This document shows, piece after piece, positions 1-14,011 of a stretch of DNA of 64,000 bases (its first letter is position 1; every line of letters begins with the position of its first letter). Made by a program: the position numbers and the translations under genes. The notes under the pieces were generated by a model. That model did no database searches, was not told the DNA's origin, and saw only the letters and a program-made list of their open reading frames with translations. The stretch lies in assembly GCA_035771175.1 (NCBI GenBank), contig CM069612.1, positions 22,984,987 through 23,048,986 of the forward strand, written 5' to 3'. Source of the stretch: Paratinospora sagittata (taxonomy: Eukaryota; Streptophyta; Magnoliopsida; Ranunculales; Menispermaceae).

Positions 1-295
1 CCAATGTTCATAGAGTGCAACAACAGTTTTTCCATTATCAGTTGATGTTTTCAATAGAAGCTTACAATCTCCATGGCTTCCTTCATGTTTTTCTCTCTTA
101 ATATAAACCATAATTATAACAGAAGTTTAAATTCTTTCTTCATGTTTACATTCATCTATATCAATCTCCTCTTCTCTATCATGCTCATTCTATGGACTAA
201 ATGTGTGTGCAAGGGCTCATCTATTTCTAGGATTGTAGTATTGGTACTTTGGTAGGATTGTAGTTTATGGTCATCATTATAACACAAACTATCCA

Positions 296-475
296 TGGAC
301 AAGGATAGAGGTAGAGAAAGATCTAAGATAACATCCACTGAATTAATTAAGAAAGATATAATCATATAATTCCTTGTAATTTAGATTTCAATCTAGCCCT
401 TGATAGAGTGAGTGGAGGGAGCATATTCATGTAGCTGATCCTGTGTAGTTGGGAAAAGACTTAGTTGAGTCAGAG
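296..475 (+). repeat. LINE 3'-end fragment
   Basis: Decayed end of a non-LTR retrotransposon. It shares the order of blocks seen better at 35.6-35.84 kb: a Gly/Arg-rich stretch, then 'gatagag..gagtggagg', then an IHVADP-like block, then 'gttgggaaaagacttagttgag'. At least nine related copies lie in the window on both strands. It is not expressed as a gene in any visible way. Confidence 0.6.
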
Positions 476-2839
476 TTAGTAATTATAACTCAAACTAGAT
501 ATGATAGTTGTGATGGGGCATTCCGCATTTTCTTTGCATGATTAATTGTTGTATCGAGGTCTTTCTCATTAAGAGATTTTTAATAAGCGTACGGGAAAAT
601 TCATACAACTCAACTCAACTAACTTTTTCCTAACTACTTAGGGCAAAATTCGTGCATATGCATAACAGGGAAGTACTATTCTAATATAATGGTGTTCACT
701 AAATAAGGACATTCATTTTTTTTTCTTTTTCCATTTTTGGTAAAACATATGGACATGTTGCAACTTGGAAGTAGATGGTGGGTAGTCTTGTGCTTAAAGG
801 GAGAAGATGATAACATGGTTTGTAACTTTGTAGAAGGAAAAGATAGAAAGGTGCTAGTGAGCAAAATATCGTTTGACATGTTGAGGAAATGGTACATGGT
901 AAACAAAACAGAGAAGCTTCATAGTGGATTTGGAATTTTTTTTATTTTTTTCATTTTTTTACAATTAGAATCTGAAACATATTATAAATAAAACTAAGAG
1001 AACAAGAATAGGGCAGGAACACAAGCAGTTTTCCTGCACTTAATACAACCCGACCACAATGCTACACCAACTCTTGATCCACTCTCTAAAAGAAAAGCCT
1101 TTGGATAGCTTTAAATAAACCGCACATTGAGAGGTGAGAATGCGTGAACTGTCCCAAACCTTATCAGCCCTATTACAAATTTCGTTGAAAATTCTCTGGT
1201 GAACAAGGTTCTTGCCTTTGTGGGGTTTAGGGAAAAGTTGATATGAGCAACCTTACCCCATTTTTAGAGTGTTTTTAAATATTAGATCTAGAATTGGAAA
1301 AGACTACACTCAGGTGGATGACAAAAGTTAGTGAATACTGAATAGGCTAGCAAAAATTCAGTGTAGACAACATTGATTGAGAGTTTGAGACAACACTCTG
1401 CATTTGGATGCATGCATTATTGGCAGATGTTGCTCACTATTAAGCCAATACACAACAATATTTTATGGAAGTTAGTTGTATCAAAATGTGGTTAGCTTGG
1501 TTTTGTCCAGATGTAGAAAGCTTGAATGTATACTTGCTTAATAACAATGGAAAAAATGTAATACACGTGTATTAAACAAAAAATGGCCATGGGCCCATCA
1601 AATCAATCAAGCAAATGTTTTCATTATAAATGGCTCGAGCAAAATGCCAAATGAGTTTTGTTTGAGTTTGCGAAATGGGGTGCATAGGGTATACATTAGT
1701 GCCATGGACATTAGAATCATGAATTACAATCAAATAGTTTGGAAGTTTGCCTAATCGAATGGGATTCAAGTCGATAAATTGTTATATTCATGTATACATG
1801 AAAATCACATATCTAAAAAAATGTGGTCAATGTGTGGTTAGGCGCGACTCAGGCATGCTCGTTACTTTCTTGTCATGGATTATGTATATCACACTTGTGT
1901 AATCCTCTTGAATTTGCTTACTGCTTAGTTAAACTAGCTGCAATCTTGAAGGGGTGAGATTTTTTCACCAATAATAAACACATGCCTAGAGAACCAATCA
2001 CCACATTTATTCTACTCTCAAATGTATGCTACTATCCTCTTGTCCGCCGTTCTTAAAACCTTTTGAGATTCCCCAAGATGGACTTCAAAGTTCGAATACA
2101 GGCCATTAACCAGAAGAGAAGTGAAGTTGATAAGTAAATGAGTTATGCCTATACTTTCAGCCAAACACACACCTTTTGCATAGGGCATTTGCTTCAGCGT
2201 TGATAGCCATAACCTGATAAAAAATAAAAAAAAGAGACTGGATTCGATGCTCGAGCTATTGTTTCTTCAAACCCAATTATTATTCAATCCATCAAAAACC
2301 ACGAGCAAAGTGAAGATACTACTCTTGAAAGCTAATCAAGGTGGAAAACCACTACAAAGCACCAAACAGCAGTTAGGCCAACTAGAAAACAACATAAACT
2401 AGTTGGTGCATAGAGTGCATTAGGCGAAGCTTCAGTTCTCATTTTCATGATCGATAGCTGATCTAACCATCCCTGGCATGCCAACCACTGGACTGACAGG
2501 CCAATATATAGAACCACTCCACTGATTTGCCTTTTAGTTATATAGTTATTTACGGCACATCTTCCCATGAGAGAGCTTGTCTTTTGTTTATATAAACATG
2601 GACTTTGCCCGTTTTTAAGTTGAAGTTTGTTTGTGAAATGCACACTAGAGAATTCTCTTTTTGGCAAAATTTCCAAGCCTCATCAAGGACTTTCCACGTC
2701 TTTTGCCGTGCAGTTAGGAAACTCTGGCCTCTTGGTTTGACTATGTAGAACTATATCTTTTTTTTCACAATGTGAAAATGAGAACTTCAAGTTTCTAATA
2801 GGATGAAATACCATATTCCTTTACTTTTCAATATTGCAG
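476..2839. other. Non-coding stretch upstream of thioredoxin exon
   Basis: No convincing exon was found here. The thioredoxin m transit-peptide exon should lie upstream of the acceptor at 2838-2839, but no Ser/Arg-rich open frame ending in a usable phase-1 donor was recognised. The stretch is therefore probably intron plus repeat debris, and the first exon may lie before base 1. A short inverted LINE-tail remnant is possible near 600-640. Confidence 0.4.
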
Positions 2840-3153
2840 TGCCCGCCGTGACAGAGGCAACTTGGCAGTCACTTGTTCTGGAGAGCGATATGCCTGTGCT
2901 GGTTGAGTTCTGGGCCCCTTGGTGTGGTCCATGCCGTATGATTGATCCCATTATAACGGAACTCTCAAAGACATATGCTGGTAAACTAAGGTGCTTTAAG
3001 TTGAACACTGATGAAAGCCCTTCTATTGCAACCCAGTATGGCATCCGAAGCATACCAACTGTGATTGTGTTCAAGAATGGTGAGAAGAAAGATGCAGTTA
3101 TTGGCGCCGTTCCCAAAAGCACACTGACTGCTAGCATTGATAAATTCTTGTAA
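2840..3153 (+). CDS. Thioredoxin m, plastid, 3' exon (partial)
   Basis: Last coding exon of an m-type thioredoxin, a stromal dithiol-disulfide oxidoreductase that is reduced by ferredoxin-thioredoxin reductase and activates plastid enzymes. The frame carries the full fold: the start of the domain (VPAVTEATW), the active site WCGPC inside [11 protein letters not shown], the KLNTDESP block, the cis-proline loop RSIPT and the end GAVPKSTL, with a stop at 3151-3153. The exon follows the acceptor ttgcag at 2834-2839 and begins two bases into a codon (phase-1 intron), so the transit-peptide exon is missing from this model. An in-frame ATG at 2803 lies in the intron and would give no targeting peptide. 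The m-type call rests on remembered similarity to Arabidopsis TRX m proteins; the subtype cannot be told. Confidence 0.88.
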
Positions 3154-4975
3154 GTTGAATGTAAAGCATTTATAAGAATTATGTTGTAGTTCCAATGATG
3201 GACGCTATTTTCTTAGGAATTGCATTGTCAGGTGTTTTATGTGTATGTACAGTTATGAAGCATGTAATCATGTTGTTTTCTATATATATAGATCATATAA
3301 TCTCCACATTGTCTATGCATCATATTGGTTAGTATGTTGTCTTCAGAAAACGTTACTATTATATATATAAAAAAAAAAATGTTACTGTTTCACCAATCTG
3401 CGACCATCTCTCCCTGTAGAGAATATGAATTTTTACTACTTTTTCACTTTCAGTTGTAGGAGTGGTTTAGCTTATAAATCTCATAACAGTGTTGTATGTC
3501 AACGAAGCTAGATCTTGGTCTTGTTATGAAATTTTCCTACTGACAAAAAGTAAATGTCTCCCACAAGTAAAAATTGGATTTTTTAGCCTTTTTAATAGGT
3601 TGATATTTTATAGCTTGGTCACCAACTTCTGTTCAAATAAAATTGAGTGTATACAACACTTCTTCTGCTGTGTCAAGGACTGCCCTTCTCGTCATAAACA
3701 CACAAATCAACTAAAAAAACAAAAGATACAAGAGAATGATTCTCCGCATTCTCAATCTCTCGGGATGTTCGCTCACTCCCAGCCTCACAATGAAGCTCCT
3801 CAGACTTCCAGGTAGGAAGAAAGATTGAGACGCGAAAGAGAGATGTTTTTTTGTTCCCTAAGGGAGCCAAAGCCATTTTGAGAGAAAGTTGTGGATTGAG
3901 GGTTACTTGACCTGCTAGAGACTAGAGCGCCAGCCAGGGACTAAGAATGAATTTGCCTGACCGCGACAAATCCAATCTGCCCGCCCTCCTTTCTTTTGCC
4001 AAATTTGTGGAAAGTTTGGTCCTTCTGTTGTCTCTTGTCGTTTTCGTCAAAGCAATTTGGCTTTGATCAAATTCTATTTCAGTATGGAACTTCAACTTTG
4101 TTGCTTGGGGTTTCAAAACCCTAAGCAGCAAAGGCCAGGATGCATGGTAGTTAGTCTCTATCAAGGTTTTTCTGGTAGAAATCTTACGTTATGTTTATGT
4201 TTTTCGTTAATATAGTGTTCCCCAAGTCTAGCTACGCTAGTGGCTACGATCATTTTTAGGTAAATAAAGAGATGTTGCAAGGGTTCTACCCTCTTGATGC
4301 GGGGGTTGCCTTCTATTTATTGCCTTTGGGTTTGTTGTTGTACCTGCATTTTATTTTAGTATATTCTTGTATCTATTGGCAGTATGTAAAAAAAAAAGGA
4401 AAATACTTTGGAAACACACTTTTTAAACGCACATTGTTGACATTACCTTTGAGAACTGTTAGATCGTCTTGAATCACGCATTAACATGTAATTCGAGATA
4501 ATCCAATAACTTTAAAGGGCAATGTCTATAATGTGTGTTTGGAAAATATATTAGTGAAGCATTACCCAAAATAAAATGAAACTTAGACGAACGACGAAAA
4601 AAAAAAAAAAAAAAAAAGGTTCAAACTCAACTCAACTCTTGATCAACTCCGTGTCTCTCCTTTTGTAAACAATAACACCCTTATTCAATGTCAAATGAAA
4701 ACACATATTCCCACTAAAACCCCTAAAGTTTCTGAATGGTATAAATAATAAGTGGTGGAACAACAAAGGAAGTGGAGCAGGATAAGATATGACATGTAAA
4801 AGAATATAAAAGTAGAGTAAAATCCAACTTGATGAGATTTGAGTTATCTACTGAAAACTGACGATATGGTATAGGGATATTCTTCCAATGAAGGATTAGA
4901 TAAGCTCAAGATTTTTGCAAGTGATCGAGAATGAAATATACAAGTTTGCAGCCCCCCTATCGGAGGGGTTTTTTC

Positions 4976-5014
4976 TATGGGCCACACATTAGCTAGGCCA
5001 ATGTGTGGCCCATA
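4976..5014. repeat. Perfect 15-bp hairpin
   Basis: The arm tATGGGCCACACATT (4976-4990) is exactly complementary to AATGTGTGGCCCATa (5000-5014), with a 9-base loop AGCTAGGCC. A second small stem, CCCCT/AGGGG around ATCGG, followed by a T-run, lies just upstream (about 4953-4974). No gene or transposon end was recognised around them. Confidence 0.8.
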
Positions 5015-8002
5015 TATATGAGTTATGTATATGTGTTTGTTAGAGTGTATCTGATTATGTAATCTTCAAAACTGCAGTATTATATAAAATTCATGTGTAT
5101 ATTATTTATCAGTTGGTTTTTGAAGCATTTATTGATATGTTTGGTGATGTTTAATTTCATTGGTACGTGGCCATTATTTCTTTTTCATTAGTAATAATGA
5201 CAGCACCCTCACACAATTTGTTAGAAAATATAATTTCAGTTAAGTGGAAGCTTCAATATGTTAATATTAATGAGCAAGTAATTGACAATCTTTGTTAGAT
5301 AAGAAGTCTGAACATTTAAGTTGGTAAGGAAGAAAAGAAAGAAAAAGTAAAATGTAAAATTAGAAAGCCCCTACGTATGAATCTCCAGGTCTTTCAAAGC
5401 TTCCAACTGGCACACGTTTGCAGGTTAATGTTCATAGAAGAGGTTTGCAACTCTTTTTTGAAAGTTAATTGCTTCTGATGTGATGAAACACTTAGTTTTA
5501 TGTCCATGGAGAATTTCACTTGGCCTCTAAGTGTGCTTACTTTCTTCGTTAATCCATTCAATCTCCTTCGAAAACTTAATCTCAATTATTCTTTTGGACC
5601 TCGGCAATCTTAAGTTAATATTAAAAAAAAAACTCGACCTTTGATGCTCTAAATCCGACAAACAAAGTTTTCTAGGTGAAGAGCTATTGGGGGATTGTAT
5701 TCCCGTTCATCTAGGAAACATATTTTGTCAGGTTTAAAAAATTGGAGGTAGATTTTTATTTGTAGTCACTTGACAGTGTCGAGGTCCGAAGGAACAATTA
5801 TGATTAAATTTTCAAAAGAGATTGAATGGATTAACGAACAAAGTAAGCATACTTAGAGACCAAGTGAATTTTTTCATGAACAAAAAACTAAGTGTTTTAT
5901 CACAGCAGGAGCAATTGAGTTCCAACAGAAAGCTGCAAACCACTTCGATGAATATTGACCTGCGGACATGCGCTAATTGGAGGCTTGGAAAGACATAGAG
6001 ATTCATGCATGGGGACCTTTTGTCGGGGATAGCTTGCAAAACTAAATAGATAGATCATAGTTCGCCAAGTAGGACGATGATGTAAAATACATATATATAA
6101 ATATTTTTTAACCATACAATTTATAGTATTTTCATTCAAATTTCGCGTATAATTTATTCAATGAATTTATTAAGTAATAACTTAAAAATATATATGTGAA
6201 GATATATATAACCTATTCTACATATATCGTTATAATCTATTAATTTGGATTACTGAAGGTAATATTTACACGCGTCAATCCTGTGATATAACACTTTATT
6301 ATTTTGTTTTTTTTTTCATTTATGGAAATTATGTTTTAAGTTGTTATGTTATTTATATATTGTTTTATATTGTTTAAATGTTAAAGTAACATGAAGTCAA
6401 ATACAATTAATTTGAAGTACCTTATGTGTCCCTTTCTTTTCTTTATTTTTGAAGGGTACTCCATGCATCTTTGGTCTCCCCAATGGAAAAAGTCATGCAT
6501 TATAAGTTTCAATAGTTTAGTTTTTTTTGTTGTAAATACCCACCCCCTATTCCCCCTATTGAGATCTAAAAAAAAACAAAACAAGCAAATGGCTATTCAT
6601 GGAGCCATTTCTTCAACGGCTCACCCTAAAACCTCTATAAAGTCAAAAATAGCAAAAAGGAACAAACAATGTAGAGAAAGAGGAGGGGTGGGTCGCAGAG
6701 GAGTAGAAAGAAAGGGGGGGTTGGGTCTCGCAAAGAAATAGGCATAAAAATTTATGCAACCAGCCAGAGAACTCCTTAGGCATCTATTCCTTATCTTTTC
6801 ATCTTCTACTGCCAGCCAGAACTCCTCCTTTGTCCTTTTTCATCTATATCTTGTATGCCATTATAGTGTTCCCATCCACCACCACCCTTGTATATTTTTA
6901 AAAATATTCCAAACAAAAATTTAATTATTTTTTTTTATTTTTTTTTTTGGCAAAACCAAACAAAAATTTGAAGTTTTAGATTTTTGAAAGTTTTTAAAAA
7001 ATAAATGGTTATATCTATACTATTTATAAAGTCAAAACTTCTTAACTCACGATATGCTAATTTTATCATAAATTCTTAAATTATACACTACTTATAATAT
7101 AAAATTTTCAAATAAGTTTGTATAAAAAAAAAAAATTTATGGGTAATTTGATAAAAATGCACTAAAAGATTTCTTTTGTAATATTGGTAAATATAAGACT
7201 TATTTTAAAATTTATTCTTTTTTACTATTTGAATATTTGGCTTGAAAATGAACTATATTTTCAATAACCTAAGGTTCCATCAATTTGAAATTTTGGTTAA
7301 TTATCAAAGTGATAAATGTTCCAGATTTTGTTAAGTGGTGTATTAATTAAAGAGATTTTTATATAAGTCCCCTAATTCAATGTGACACATTAGAGATTTA
7401 ATTATTTATGCACTCATTACATCTACTTCAATATTGGTTTAGACATAAATTTCTATTGATCAAAAGATAAAATATATATATATGTACACAAACATGCATT
7501 AATGCATACATTATGCAACACACAAAAAAAAAAATCCTTGTAATACACATCATAACAAGCTTGACAAGTTTAAGATTAGGTATCAGGGCTTAAATTTTTT
7601 CATTTTTTTTTTATTAATTTGTCAAATACAGTATAAAACTATCTCGTATGCTTTATAGACTAATTCACCTTTTTAGTGAAATAGATTAAAATAAGATATC
7701 TAATTTAAATTTAGGAGATTGGCAGCAAGTAATTAATCTTATAGGATTCACTTAAGATGTGAATACTAAGTAATAATAGATTCACTTGTTATCAAAGACA
7801 ATTCTTACAATCTCATCTAAACATTTGATTTAGTCAAATGCATATAAGTTGATCTTTTATAGCCCACCGATTCTCTTGAAATAATATAATGCCTAGGTTT
7901 GGCCTAGCTATTATAGATCCACGTGATTCTCTTAAATTTTAATGATCTTAATGACGTAAGAGAGAAAGATGTGACACGCGGTCAAATGACAGCCTTTTAG
8001 AG

Positions 8003-8552
8003 TAGGGGTGACAATATAAACGACGACACGATAACACGACTCGAAATCGACACAAAATAAATTAGTTTGAGTTTTACATAAATAAGTACGAGTCAAAATA
8101 TGTTAAACCTAATTAGACACTATTAAATTTTAGGTCAAAATTATATAGATCTGTTAAATTCAAAATTGACCCGTTTAACACGATTATATTTTGTGTTGAG
8201 ACTTATGTTATGTGTGAAGACTTTTTAATATTTTATATCATGTGTTGAGACTCTAACTTTATAATATTTTATTTAATCTTTACTATATGATTGTATAATT
8301 ATAATTTTAAATTTTTTATTTATATATTAATTTAAATTTTATGTATAATAAATAAGTTAGAATGAACTTGTTTAAGTTTTAAGTTATAAACATTTTATTA
8401 TATTTAATCCGTTTATTAAACGTGTCAGATTTGAATTTATATATAATAATACGTTATTTAATCGTATTGTGTTTGAGTTTATAATATATTTTATTATATA
8501 TGATTATTATACAATCAATTATGACACGGTAATATGAATTGTTACTCTTACT
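8003..8552. mobile_element. Possible TIR-bounded MITE-like element
   Basis: The left end, GTAGGGGTGACAATATAAAC followed by GACGACACGATAA, partly matches the inverted right end, which reads GTAAGAGTAACAATTCATAT followed by TACCGTGTCAT on the other strand. The interior is AT-rich with repeated 'acccgttta' and 'acacgat' motifs. No target-site duplication was defined, so the call is tentative. Confidence 0.35.
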
Positions 8553-10599
8553 TAGCACCTCTCCATAAAATAGGCACGTGGGGTAAAATGCTTTGAGGTT
8601 TGACTTTACACGTTGCATTATGGTCAAGAGTTTGGCATGTTCATATTGTAAACAGTGTCCAAAGCCCTAATACAAGTCTAGCACAATATCTAAATAAATT
8701 AGGATAAAATCCTCTCATTTTTTATTTATTTCTTCTCTCTCTAGCATGTCTCTTTCATTTATGTCATTTTACAACACCTATGTATTTTATTTTAATTTTT
8801 TAAGAAAGACAAAAAAAAAATTGTATTTTTATTTTTTATTTATTTTTTTGAGGTCTTTTGGAAACTAAAGTTGAAGTTAATATTTCAACAAATTATTTAT
8901 GAATAATTCTTAAAGTTTACTTATAAAATTATTTTTGAAACCCTTTAACTATCTTATTCATCTTGCTTAGCTCTAAGTAGGAGTGCCAAGGAACTTTCTT
9001 TTTTTTCTTTTAATTTGTTGTTCATGTATGAGTATAATATTCTAATAAAAAAAGATTGAAACATAAGATAGGACATTCATATAATTCTATCAACACGGAA
9101 TCATATGTATTACCACTCCACATTGATTAAGGGGATGCCACCCACACTCTTGGTTGACTTAATTTGATGAATATATAAAACACAAAATAAAAATTAAATG
9201 CATCCTAAAGGAAGAAAAACTATTTTTTTTCATTAATTTTATTTTTTTTATTTGTATAAAAAAGTTTAAGTCAGAGGAGACTATTCCAGTTCAGGGTCAG
9301 GGCTAAGCATGTCACAGGCTTTAAAAAATGTTTACAATAATACTTACAGATCACCTACTAACAAAAGACATATTTTAATTTTGTGACCATCTACCATGTT
9401 TATTTTATAAACTACCCAAAATAAAATGGACTAAAAATAATTATTAATGTAAGAAATAAGATCAAACAATAAATTTAATATAGTACCCTTTGGTCGGTTA
9501 AAAGTCAAGTACAATGTAAAGATGCTCCAAAAAAAAATAATAATAAATAAAATAAAATAAAAAGTACAATATAGACAAATATATTCAGAAAGATTGAAAT
9601 AAAATATTAGGACCCAATAATTAGGCTCTGATTTTTTTTAATTTTATTTAATTTAATTTAATTTTATATTCTCAATGAAAATAAAATAGTGGGTGCAGTG
9701 ACATGGGCACATGAAAACTTGGACTTCCAAATTAATAAAAACTTGAATCATTTATCAGTTAGAAAACATCTAGGAAACAGTGAGTACAGTTTTTTCAGGT
9801 TCTTAATATTCCTCTATTTGTCAGAGCCCAATTGGCTCTTCTTTTTATTCATCTTTCCTATATTTCTCCATGTATTCAGCATTATCCATTAGCATATATG
9901 GCCTTTTATTATTATTATTATTATATAAATTAAATATTAAAGGTTGGATAAGATTGATGATAGGATATTGATAATTGTTATTGAAGTAGAAGTGCTGTTG
10001 AGGATTTGATTAATGATGGGATTACATTAATGATAAATTTGTTATTTTTTTTTCTTTTTTAAAATTTTAGATTCATTAATTTATGATAGCAGTTAAAAAA
10101 TGTATTAAAGGGTATCTCAAATAGAAATAAGACAAGACATGTTGAAACTACCCTTCAAAAAAAAAAACAAACTAGAAAGAGGGAGCATATGATCAGTTAA
10201 TTACTATAATTAAATAATAAATTTCATGCATAATTTTGTACCAAAATAAACTTTTCAATAGTAATGGAGATGGGAGAAGATGGTAATTCAAGTTATATTT
10301 TAGAAATAGTAAAAAAATAATTTATTCAAGATTTAAGAATGACCAACTAAAATTGGGGATGACTTCAACTAAACTCCACCTAAGAAGATTCCACATGGCT
10401 CTAGTACAACATCAGTCTAATACCTTTCGATGCTTAAACTAACCTTGACCTTTTTATAAATAAATATAATAAAATAACGGGTGATTTCGCCTTGATGTTG
10501 GAAACCCTAGTTCTTTGTGTGCTTGCTATTTTAGTTCGGTTCGGTACCTCAAGGCTGGATAGTTACCACAGTTTGTAATTGCTTGAGTACTGTTAACTT

Positions 10600-10735
10600 G
10601 ATAACCATCTAAGCGAAAAGTGTGGTGGTAAATAAGACTAACTCTAATTCTAAAAGTCTTAAGTTCAAATTTTACTATTTATAATAGATTCACTCAAATT
10701 ACTAGAGGCGTAAGGGATTAGTTGTACAAAGGTTA
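10600..10735 (+). mobile_element. SINE-like repeat, copy 1
   Basis: It shares with the copy at 18.86-19.05 kb (opposite strand) the blocks gataaccatc-aag, tggtggtaa, aactctaa, agtc-ta--tt-aa and taagggattagtt. The spacing of 'tggtggtaa' and 'gttcaaatttt' resembles the A and B boxes of a tRNA-derived SINE, but both are degenerate. Confidence 0.45.
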
Positions 10736-12537
10736 GATGCCCTTGATTACGAAAAATAACAAATAACAAATAAAAAAAAAAAAAGAGGGCACTTACCAAT
10801 TTACCATAACTTCAAACGTTGTTAAATTCTAAATTTTCAAAAAATGCTTGGCCTGCAAGGCAGGGTCCTCCAATGCCATGAAGATTACTAAAAGAAATAA
10901 TATTAATATACATAAATCAACTTATAAATAAATATAACGGTTGACTTGTATTGTGTGTGGATACGTGTGAATTAAGCAATAATGCACCGACATAATAATA
11001 ATATGCAAACCAGTCATCGATCGATCGGACCATTCATGTTCTCAAAGGGGGAGTCTTCTGATTAATTTTTTCATAGAAGTAGGGTTGAAAACTATTAGAG
11101 AAGTATTGGAGTACTCACATGCACAAAGTCAATACAGATCACACGAGCCAATAGAGATGATTATTGGTGATCACACAAATCTCATTGTTTGAGGTGTCAT
11201 CTGTTCGATTTAGGTCAATTTAGTGCTTAAACTGAAATTAAACTGATTACTTGATCAAATCGAATCGAACTTAACCGAATAAAGTTGATTTGGTTAAATT
11301 TGAGTTAATTGATTTAGACATTTAACTTATAATAATATTTATTTTAAATATAAAGTAACAAAAATATTTAATTTTATCATTTAAGAATTATACTTATAAT
11401 TATATAATAAGTAAATATTATAATATATTTCATATAAGTTATGATTTTAACTTTTACTAGTTCAGTTTGTATTGGTTCGATTTTTAAATTATCAATTCGT
11501 AATTCGAATCGAATATATTAAAAATCAAACTGAACACATCAATTCAGTTCAGTTTTATAATTTTTTGTCAAATCATTTGACAACCCTACCGGTTGCTAAT
11601 TCTATTGGTGATTTTTTTTTTTTTGACAAATATCATTATGTATATTATACAAAACTTTATATTAACTTTCTTTTTGAAAAATAATCTATACTGATTCAAA
11701 GTTTTTAAAACTTACCGCGTCAATCTTACGTGGCATTTAATTAAATTAAAGAAGAAGATAAACACGCAAGTCTCCTGGAGCAGCGGATCGACTTTGCTAT
11801 TGTGGACCTTACGTGTCAATACGCGAGCACGGACAACGAGGCTGTACGTTTGCAAGTTTTAACGATATCGATCTACCGCAAAGCTTCTCTCGAACTTCGG
11901 GTCTGGTGGGCCCACAGAGTTTCTATATATCATTCTTCTCGTGATCCCTTGGTTCCCACGAACTAATGTGGTTTTAAACTTTAAGAACCCGTTGGCCATG
12001 TGGTGCTATTCTATTAGATTGAGTTATATAATACGTGACCTTCGAATACAACCAACTTGCAAACTTCGCTAACTGTTCAAGTGCGGCAATGGCTGTAATA
12101 TTCCGACAGAACTCTTGAAGTCATGCTGGCTTATATTACCTTTTAACAGCATCATAAAATAAAGGGACGTGCAGAGCTAGAACTTATTAAATTATTTACT
12201 AACCTTTAGTGTCTTCGTTTGTATGTCTTATACTTTTATAATGTGAACAGTTCTTAATAAAATTAACTAATCTAACATTGAGTAGAGAGGTGGATCACAA
12301 TAGACCCGTTTGCTTTACGTTCACTATTTAAAGTTAATAAGGATAATACTGAATTTGACTAATTATATTGATTGTTGAGATTATATCTCAATTACCATAT
12401 TCATAGTTAGGATTAGATCATACATATAAATCAATACTTAAAGATTAAATTATTTATTTTATATAAAACATGTGACCAAATATTTTTTTTTAAATTTGGA
12501 ATGGGCCACCATTAAATGTGAGCCCAACAATCTGTAT

Positions 12538-12605
12538 AACCTACATTGACTTTTCTTTTAAGCAGCCATCCAACCTACATTGACTTTTCTTTTAAGCAGC
12601 CATCC
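12538..12605. repeat. Tandem duplication, 2 x 34 bp
   Basis: Two adjacent identical 34-base units beginning aacctacattgac and ending cagccatcc. This is a simple local duplication in intergenic DNA with no coding content. Confidence 0.9.
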
Positions 12606-14011
12606 ATAACATTTGTGAGACAATATATATATATATATACATTAACAATTTTCAGCTACTAAGAATTTTAGTTATTGGGTTATTGCAATTTTTTGAAATC
12701 AAATGAATGACAGCTCCTTAAAAAAGAACGATATAGTCAAAAATATTTCTAGAAGATAATTAATTTAAATTTGACATAAAGTATTTTCAAAGTATATTTA
12801 ATTTCAAATTGACTTAAATCATGGTGTGATATTAGGTGTGTGTGAATCAATTGGCCGTTTCCAAACTGCACAAGAATATCAATTGTAAAATATAAATTCT
12901 CTATCACTTTAAAACTAAATTTAACTAAACTTTTATGTATTTATTTTTTCAACTACATTACGTTAGTAAATAAATTGATCACTTACAATAAAGATTACGC
13001 CAACATTTAAAATAACAAGTAGTTTATATTGTAATGATATATTCTTTATATAGTATTTAGATGTAACTTTTTTTACTCATTAATTAATTTATAAATATAA
13101 TAATTAATAATATTATTAATTTCTTTCTCAGAGATATCAATGTATTTATGAGAATAAGAATAAAAAAATGTTTTTTTTAATCTAAAAATAGTAATTTATA
13201 ATTACATGTAAAGTAAGTTTGAAAAATAAAGGATATTAAAATAGTTGTTAATCTGTATTAGTTTTATAATTTTTTATAATCTATACAGTAGATGCCAAGA
13301 GTTGACAAATTGATAAGATTTCATGGTACATAGGCGAATACCATTTATTATTATTATATATATTTTTTTGAAAAGTACTCCTCAAACTTTATTATTGATT
13401 TTTTATTTTAAAATATTATTTTAATAATATAACAGGCAACATTATAATTTTTTTTGAGGGAGATATTATATATAGCAATTTAATGAAATAACTTTTCTTT
13501 TTCTTTTTTATATCAATTTTGCAGCACCCGACAAGTGTATGTCTCTCGTTTGGGACGAGACTAATTCTTTTAGATTTAAGAATTTGCAGGGACAAAGACA
13601 CTTCTCCCAATAAAAATAAACAAGGACGGGCTCAAACTCGTAATGAGTCTTTAAACCGCACTTTATAATTCACTCCACCAACCATCAATTTACAGAAAAA
13701 AGTTTTCTTTCTGCTACTCTCTAGAGAAATCCAATTAATAAGTTTCAAAATCACTTTATTATTCCATTATCTATATATATATAGAAAAAAAATCACTTGT
13801 TAACTTACATATTATTTTTTCTAAAAATTCAATAAATCTTTCAGTAAAGCTTTATTAATCAAAATCGTGTTAAGGGGCGCTTCTAGATGAACACGTAAAC
13901 TATTACAAGTTTATATATATAAGCAAGATGGGCTGGAGCCTCGCGATGTTAATTGAGGATTATGTGAAGGGCAAAAAAGGAAAGACGAAAGCGCAGGTTC
14001 CTCACACTGAG

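Larger units (their letters stand above)
3154..13960. other. AT-rich intergenic region without supportable genes
   Basis: About 10.8 kb with only short, low-complexity open frames. It holds poly-A and AT runs (e.g. A-run at about 4598-4618), a 15-bp perfect hairpin at 4976-5014, a possible TIR element at 8.0-8.55 kb, a SINE-like copy at 10.6 kb, a less AT-rich patch at 11.70-12.12 kb and a 34-bp tandem duplication at 12.54 kb. Around 3.67-4.17 kb the base composition is less AT-rich and an AAACCCTAA box occurs near 4117, but no gene could be assembled. Confidence 0.5.

Noticed and set aside
737..991. 84-residue open frame with many Met and Lys
   Set aside because: No family match; probably repeat-derived or chance.
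2803..2839. ATG at 2803 as start of the thioredoxin
   Set aside because: It lies before a good acceptor (ttgcag) and would give a protein with no transit peptide; the conserved domain starts exactly at the acceptor.
3670..4170. Possible first exon (ATGTTCGCTCACTCC...CTTCCAG|GTAGG)
   Set aside because: No downstream exon or protein family could be joined to it.
4940..4980. Rho-independent terminator
   Set aside because: The stem plus T-run looks like one, but the surroundings are clearly nuclear and no plastid gene flanks it.
6391..6741. 116-residue open frame
   Set aside because: Low-complexity, no domain, no splice context or promoter signs; typical of AT-rich noise.
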